Made by a program: the position numbers and the translations under genes. Under the pieces are notes generated by a model that searched no databases, had not been told where the DNA came from, and saw only the letters and a program-made list of their open reading frames with translations. From an uncultured Methanomassiliicoccales archaeon (lineage in GTDB: Archaea > Thermoplasmatota > Thermoplasmata > Methanomassiliicoccales > Methanomethylophilaceae): a DNA stretch of 64,000 nucleotides. The stretch covers positions 62,001-126,000 of the forward strand of contig CAKUXX010000005.1 of NCBI GenBank assembly GCA_934702355.1, written 5' to 3'. Below, one piece after another: positions 60,337-64,000 of this stretch. Each line of letters begins with the position of its first letter. Positions within the stretch are counted from its first letter, which is position 1.

Positions 60337-60541
60337 ATCAGACTTTAGGTCATTATTAAAACAAACAAGTATCGAAATTGTTCCATACTTTAACTCTAGC
60401 TTTAGCTTTAACTCTCGATATCAATCATGCAAACAATCCTATCATTACGCCATGGACAGTTCATTCACGAGTACGGCGCGTGATAACAACTCAATGTAAT
60501 TTTTTTTGGATATGTAACATCCAGGACAATCCTTATCAACC
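60337..60541. other. AT-rich gene-free stretch right of the IS
   Basis: Together with the IS end, no gene is seen from 60113 to 60541. The segment is AT-rich and includes a small run of near-repeats (CTTTAACTC, CTTTAG, CTTTAACTC at about 60390-60415) and a T-run at 60499-60506. It presumably holds the promoter of the DUF308-like gene, but I cannot place a convincing TATA box. Confidence 0.35.
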
Positions 60542-61102
60542 ATGAAAGTGAACACCCGACCGGTGACTTCTATGGAAGTGACGGTAGAGAAATTCAATCC
60601 ATGGAAGGATTCCCTGTTCTCGGGGATCCTCATGGTGCTTCTGGGCGTCCTGATAATGGTGCTCGGCAATGATGCTCTCGAGTGGATCTTGATCATCGCC
60701 GGAGTGCTCTGTCTCATAGCAGGGGCGTTCATGATCTATGAAGCAGCGAACACGAGGTTCGTCCCCACATTGGTTATGGGTGCGATCATGTTCGTTCTTG
60801 GAATAGCATTGGTGGTTCTGACCAGCGTTTTCGAGGATATCCTCATGATCATCCTGGCCCTCGGACTCATAGTGATGGGAATAATATCCCTGTTCGGAGT
60901 CGGAAACGGCTTCGCTGTGGCCAAAGGGACGAGGGTGATCTCTGTTGTGATAGGCATACTCCTGATAATCGTCGGAGGGTACGCCCTGTTCAATCTGGAG
61001 GACACCGCAGAAGTGGTGATGATCATCATCGGTGCGGTGATCACTGTATCCGGTCTGCTCGAACTGGTCGAGTCCCATCAGCTCAAGAGCATAATGGGCT
61101 GA
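60542..61102 (+). CDS. DUF308/HdeD-like membrane protein
   Basis: The 186-residue product has six hydrophobic helices in three similar pairs, with recurring 'GxxMxxLGxxxMVL' and 'IIAGVLCLIAGAFMIYEA' patterns typical of the DUF308 (HdeD) family. It has short polar ends. Function is unknown; HdeD in enterobacteria is linked to acid stress. A second in-frame ATG (60572) could be the start. It has a hairpin terminator. Confidence 0.65.
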   Translation: MKVNTRPVTSMEVTVEKFNPWKDSLFSGILMVLLGVLIMVLGNDALEWILIIAGVLCLIAGAFMIYEAANTRFVPTLVMGAIMFVLGIALVVLTSVFEDILMIILALGLIVMGIISLFGVGNGFAVAKGTRVISVVIGILLIIVGGYALFNLEDTAEVVMIIIGAVITVSGLLELVESHQLKSIMG

Positions 61103-61121
61103 TAGCCGGAAAGGAAAAACC

Positions 61122-61143
61122 CCCGACATCCGCAGATGTCGGG
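61122..61143. terminator. Hairpin terminator between DUF308 gene and ppiC
   Basis: CCCGACATC-CGCA-GATGTCGGG is a perfect 9-bp hairpin between convergent genes. A second GC-rich stem (CACCGGGC/GCCCGGTG) lies just beyond it over the end of ppiC. Confidence 0.65.
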
Positions 61144-61152
61144 TCACCGGGC

Positions 61153-61434
61153 TCATTTCTGCCCGGTGATCTTTATAATGTGGTATCCGAACTCGGTCTT
61201 GACCGGTCCGACCACGTCGCCTGTCTTCCCATTGAAGCAGGCCTGTTCGAATTCGGGGACCATCTGTCCCTTGCCGAACCATCCGAGGTTGCCGCCTTTG
61301 GATTTCGACGGGCATTTCGAGAACCTTTTGGCAAGTTCTGCGAAGTCCTCTCCCTTTGCGAGGCGCTCCATGATCTTCTGGGCGTCCTTCTCGTTCCCCA
61401 CCAGGATGTGGCAGGCGCTGACGGATTTTACCAT
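61153..61434 (-). CDS. ppiC: Parvulin-type peptidyl-prolyl isomerase
   Basis: The 93-residue product is a minimal parvulin domain: 'SVSACHILVGNEKDAQKIMERL' (in parts), 'DFAELAKRFSKCPSKSKGGNLGWFGKGQMVPEFE' (in parts) and the final 'VKTEFGYHIIKI'. There is no signal peptide, so it acts in the cytoplasm. The ATG at 61434 gives the E. coli Par10-like length; upstream residues are unrelated. It diverges from the GTPase gene by 88 bases. Confidence 0.92.
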   Translation of the reverse strand: MVKSVSACHILVGNEKDAQKIMERLAKGEDFAELAKRFSKCPSKSKGGNLGWFGKGQMVPEFEQACFNGKTGDVVGPVKTEFGYHIIKITGQK

Positions 61435-61522
61435 AAGACAGAGATTGCCGTCGCAGTGATAATGATTGCCACATGAACGCACGTCGATAATCTGATTAAG
61501 AGTCTGTGCATACACCTTTGAC

Positions 61523-63034
61523 ATGAAAGGGATGAACAAGGCGATCGTCGGGGTCGTCTTCGGAATAGCACTCATTTATGCTGTCCTGTCGCTGATGCTG
61601 ACGGCGCAGCACATAATCGATGCAGGGGAGGTATCCCTGTTCCTGTTCCTTCCCCACGGGGAGGAGTTGGGCATAGACCTGTCCGATTACATCGCACCGG
61701 TCGTGGACCTCTACGCATCGTTCATAGACACTGTTACGGGATACGTGTCCGAAGAAGGGGATGTCAAGGACTACATGTCTCTTGCCTTGGTCGTCGTGGG
61801 ATTCGTCCTCGCGGCATCCGGACTGGCCTCCCGCCCCGCATTGGATTGCAAGGGCGACAGCAACCCTGTCCAGTACCTCTGGACACACAGGCCCGGGGCG
61901 TTCGGGAAATGCCTGGCGGCTCCGTGGGGACTCATAACCGGCGCATGGTCGAAGCACAAGGTGCTTGTCATCGTTCCCATTCTGCTGCTTCCGCTCTATG
62001 TGGTCTGGTCCGTCATGATGACGCTGTTCCTCATAGTGCCCTTCCTTCTCATCAGGCTGTTCGTCGGAGCCAAGATCTCGTCCGCCTCCAAGAAGGAGGA
62101 GAGGGAGTACAAGGAATCCACCCTGTATGCGGTATGTCCCAAGTGCAAGAGGAATTTCGACAGGCCTAAGGTCAAATGCAGATGCGGTCTCGACATAGAC
62201 TATCCCGTTCCAAGCGTGTACGGGTACAAGGTTCAGTACTGCAACAACGGGCACGAGATCCCCTGCACGTCCGGTATGCGTTCATCCCTGAGGACGATCT
62301 GTCCCTACTGCGGATCGGATATCGAGACCAGGGAGGCCGCACCCATATCTATCGCCATGGTCGGTGCAGTGGGGTCCGGAAAGACGACGCTCATGCTCTC
62401 GTCCGTGGATTCCATCACCAAGATGGCCAGGACGAGGGATGTCATCGTTGAGCCCGTCACACCCGGTGTGTCCAAAGAGGCCGTTTCCGCAAAGAACTAC
62501 GCTCCCAGGACAGCCTCCGGCGAGCTCGATACGGAATGTCTGTTCCTCAGGTCCATGAAGATGGGCGACAAGCAGCTCATGTTCAACGACATCTCCGGCC
62601 AGGAATTCGAGCCGAAGGAGAACAAGGTGCTCTTCGAGGAGTACTACAACTACACGGACGGAATACTCTTCGTCTACGATCCGATGGCATTCGGAAGGCA
62701 GAGGGCGCAGACGCCGGAGGAGGTGTTCGATTCGTTCAGCTACATGTTCTCGACGATCACCGCGTCAGGTCCGACGAAGGCATTCTCCATACCCTTCGCG
62801 GTCGTCGCCACGAGGAAGGATTCCACAGGCCTGACCGACGACAAGGTCAGGAGCAATCTGGAATCCAACGGTCAGGGTGCGTTCATCAGGGTCCTGGAGT
62901 CGATGTTCAACAATGTCAGGTACTTCTCAGTGGAGTCCCTTGGTGATGACCCTTCGGTAGCTAGGCCCGTCTGGTGGATCGTCTCCCAGTCCGACAAGGA
63001 GCTCGCCTCCGCAGTCCCGATAGGGACTGATTGA
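61523..63034 (+). CDS. Membrane protein with zinc ribbons and a TRAFAC-like P-loop GTPase domain
   Basis: The 503-residue product has transmembrane helices near 7-27, 85-103 and 146-182. Zinc-binding cysteines follow at 205, 208, 219 and 221 and again at 260 and 263. The P-loop NTPase domain has Walker A GAVGSGKTT (281-289), a switch-like 'NDISGQEF' (355-362) and 'VATRKDS' (428-434) at the NKxD position. The features recall the double-GTPase-type TRAFAC families known mostly from bacteria. No function is established. It stands alone with its own terminator. Confidence 0.65.
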   Translation: MKGMNKAIVGVVFGIALIYAVLSLMLTAQHIIDAGEVSLFLFLPHGEELGIDLSDYIAPVVDLYASFIDTVTGYVSEEGDVKDYMSLALVVVGFVLAASGLASRPALDCKGDSNPVQYLWTHRPGAFGKCLAAPWGLITGAWSKHKVLVIVPILLLPLYVVWSVMMTLFLIVPFLLIRLFVGAKISSASKKEEREYKESTLYAVCPKCKRNFDRPKVKCRCGLDIDYPVPSVYGYKVQYCNNGHEIPCTSGMRSSLRTICPYCGSDIETREAAPISIAMVGAVGSGKTTLMLSSVDSITKMARTRDVIVEPVTPGVSKEAVSAKNYAPRTASGELDTECLFLRSMKMGDKQLMFNDISGQEFEPKENKVLFEEYYNYTDGILFVYDPMAFGRQRAQTPEEVFDSFSYMFSTITASGPTKAFSIPFAVVATRKDSTGLTDDKVRSNLESNGQGAFIRVLESMFNNVRYFSVESLGDDPSVARPVWWIVSQSDKELASAVPIGTD

Positions 63035-63043
63035 AACATAACC

Positions 63044-63073
63044 GCCCGACCGGTACAAGATCGCCGGCCGGGC
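63044..63073. terminator. Hairpin terminator between GTPase gene and cobyrinate synthase-like gene
   Basis: GCCCGACCGG and CCGGCCGGGC pair over 10 positions with one mismatch around a 10-base loop, followed by ATTTTCAAATC. Confidence 0.5.
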
Positions 63074-63098
63074 ATTTTCAAATCAAGATCCCGAAGGA

Positions 63099-64000
63099 TC
63101 ATCTTTTGGAATATTCGGCGCATTTTCTGAGGAATGAAGTCACCGCATCCGGATTGGAATAGTAATACAGGTGCGGGAATCCTGCCAGCAGGGTGCCGGT
63201 ATCGTGCATGCACCTGTACTCGCGTCCGTTTGTCTTGGTGGCCAGCCAGTCCTCTCCGCAGTCGGTGCTGTCCCAATAGTGGAATTCGTGCCCTTTCACC
63301 TTGCCGATATCCGACATCATGCCTTTTTCAGAGGGTGTGAATGTGGCATAGCCGAACCTTGTGAGCTTCCCCGTGTTGGCAACGTTGCCGTTTATGATGC
63401 CGCACATCCTGTGGGGTTTTCCTTCGGAATCCTCCATCGTCTCGTGCAGGTACATGAATCCGCCGCATTCCGCTATGCACGGCATGCCCTCGGATACCTT
63501 CCTTCTGATATCGTCGAGCATAGACCTGTTGGATTCCAGCCTGTCCGCATGGAGCTCGGGATATCCGCCGGAGAGGACGATCCCGTCGACATCGGGCAGG
63601 TGTTCATCGTTCAGCGGCGAGAACCTCACGATCTCCGCACCGCATCTCTCGAGGAGCTCGATGTTGTCCTCATAGGTGAAGCAGAACACGTCATCGTCGG
63701 CGAATCCTATTCTGACCTTTCCGTCGATATGATCCACATCCGGAGCATGATACTCTAATTCGGGAGCTTCCCCGGCAAGTTTCAGGAGGAGGTCGATGTC
63801 CAACGTACCTTCGAGGACCTCTGCCAGCCTGTTGAGCTTGTCGCGGAGTTCGTCGATCTCCGAAGGCATCACAAGTCCGAGATGTCTGCTCTCCAGGACC
63901 AGGTCGTTCACGCGGGGTATATATCCGACAGGCTCGATGTCCATCTCCCTCACCCTGTCGCTGAGCGTGTTGAACACCTTCTCGCTCATGTTGTTGAAAA
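63099..64000 (-). CDS. Cobyrinate a,c-diamide synthase / Ni-sirohydrochlorin a,c-diamide synthase (CbiA/CfbB), partial
   Basis: The frame is open to the right edge, so the N-terminal ATP-binding domain is missing. The visible 300 residues have the linker 'PVGYIPRVNDLVLESRHLGLV' (in parts), the amidotransferase nucleophile in 'IAECGGFMYL', 'VLSGGYPEL' and the catalytic 'GHEFHYW'. Both CbiA (cobamide) and CfbB (F430) have this architecture and amidate the a and c acetate side chains using glutamine. The sequence seen here does not let me choose. It fits the cobalt and tetrapyrrole genes upstream. A Met at 63989 is internal, not the start. Confidence 0.85.
   Translation of the reverse strand, partial: FNNMSEKVFNTLSDRVREMDIEPVGYIPRVNDLVLESRHLGLVMPSEIDELRDKLNRLAEVLEGTLDIDLLLKLAGEAPELEYHAPDVDHIDGKVRIGFADDDVFCFTYEDNIELLERCGAEIVRFSPLNDEHLPDVDGIVLSGGYPELHADRLESNRSMLDDIRRKVSEGMPCIAECGGFMYLHETMEDSEGKPHRMCGIINGNVANTGKLTRFGYATFTPSEKGMMSDIGKVKGHEFHYWDSTDCGEDWLATKTNGREYRCMHDTGTLLAGFPHLYYYSNPDAVTSFLRKCAEYSKR

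Noticed and set aside
60390..60415. CTTTAACTC/CTTTAG near-repeats as a CRISPR or iteron cluster
   Set aside because: Only three imperfect 6-9 base units occur, with no regular spacers and no associated cas or replication gene.

Overview
The window reads as archaeal chromosome, most likely from a gut-type methanogen of the Thermoplasmatota (Methanomassiliicoccales/Methanomethylophilaceae). Archaeal markers are a Hel308 helicase ending in a PCNA-binding peptide, a membrane LonB protease, aconitase X of the archaeal mevalonate pathway, Pth2, NadM, a ThiD-ThiN fusion, TATA-box promoters about 25 bases from starts, and a lone 5S rRNA gene with its own promoter. Of the 61 complete reading frames I call, 59 end in TGA, 2 in TAA and none in TAG, as expected where UAG is reserved for pyrrolysine. 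No methanogenesis gene lies here, so the assignment is an inference.

Layout: 1-5.5 kb has aconitase X, a tiny Cys-rich protein, a fluoride channel, a Cys-tRNA deacylase, an ABC-F protein and an MFS transporter. 5.6-13.1 kb holds an InlB-repeat/transglutaminase surface protein, thiM, carbonic anhydrase and pth2, then a two-gene unit: a membrane-anchored duplicated HTH regulator and a zinc-ribbon membrane protein with an inactivated transglutaminase fold. 13.1-19.6 kb is a bacterial-style thiazole cluster (thiE-thiS-thiG-thiH-tenI), a radical SAM protein, a membrane FKBP and thiDN. 20-27.4 kb is arginine synthesis (argGH diverging from argCJBD). 27.4-42.6 kb carries an ACT protein, a DUF368 transporter, an AGCS symporter, a cardiolipin synthase, thrB-thrC, hel308, a second pseudo-transglutaminase, lonB, nadM-pncC and purC.

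42.6-46.8 kb is a cobalt ECF transporter operon (cbiMN-cbiQ-cbiO-cbiO) with candidate operators at its promoter. After the 5S gene and metY, 48.8-55.3 kb is a tightly overlapped tetrapyrrole operon (precorrin-2 dehydrogenase-hemA-hemB-hemL-hemC-cobA-hemD) that runs from glutamyl-tRNA to sirohydrochlorin. The window closes with an amidotransferase of the CbiA/CfbB family. Cobalt uptake, tetrapyrrole synthesis and this amidotransferase together supply corrinoid and/or F430.

55.3-61.1 kb is the most plastic part: an AAA/DUF4143 ATPase beside a truncated, P-loop-dead paralogue, small multi-pass membrane proteins with a truncated copy, and a complete IS1634-like element with perfect 19-bp ends and a 6-bp target duplication. 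It is followed by a parvulin and a membrane zinc-ribbon P-loop GTPase. I saw no CRISPR array, tRNA gene or prophage.
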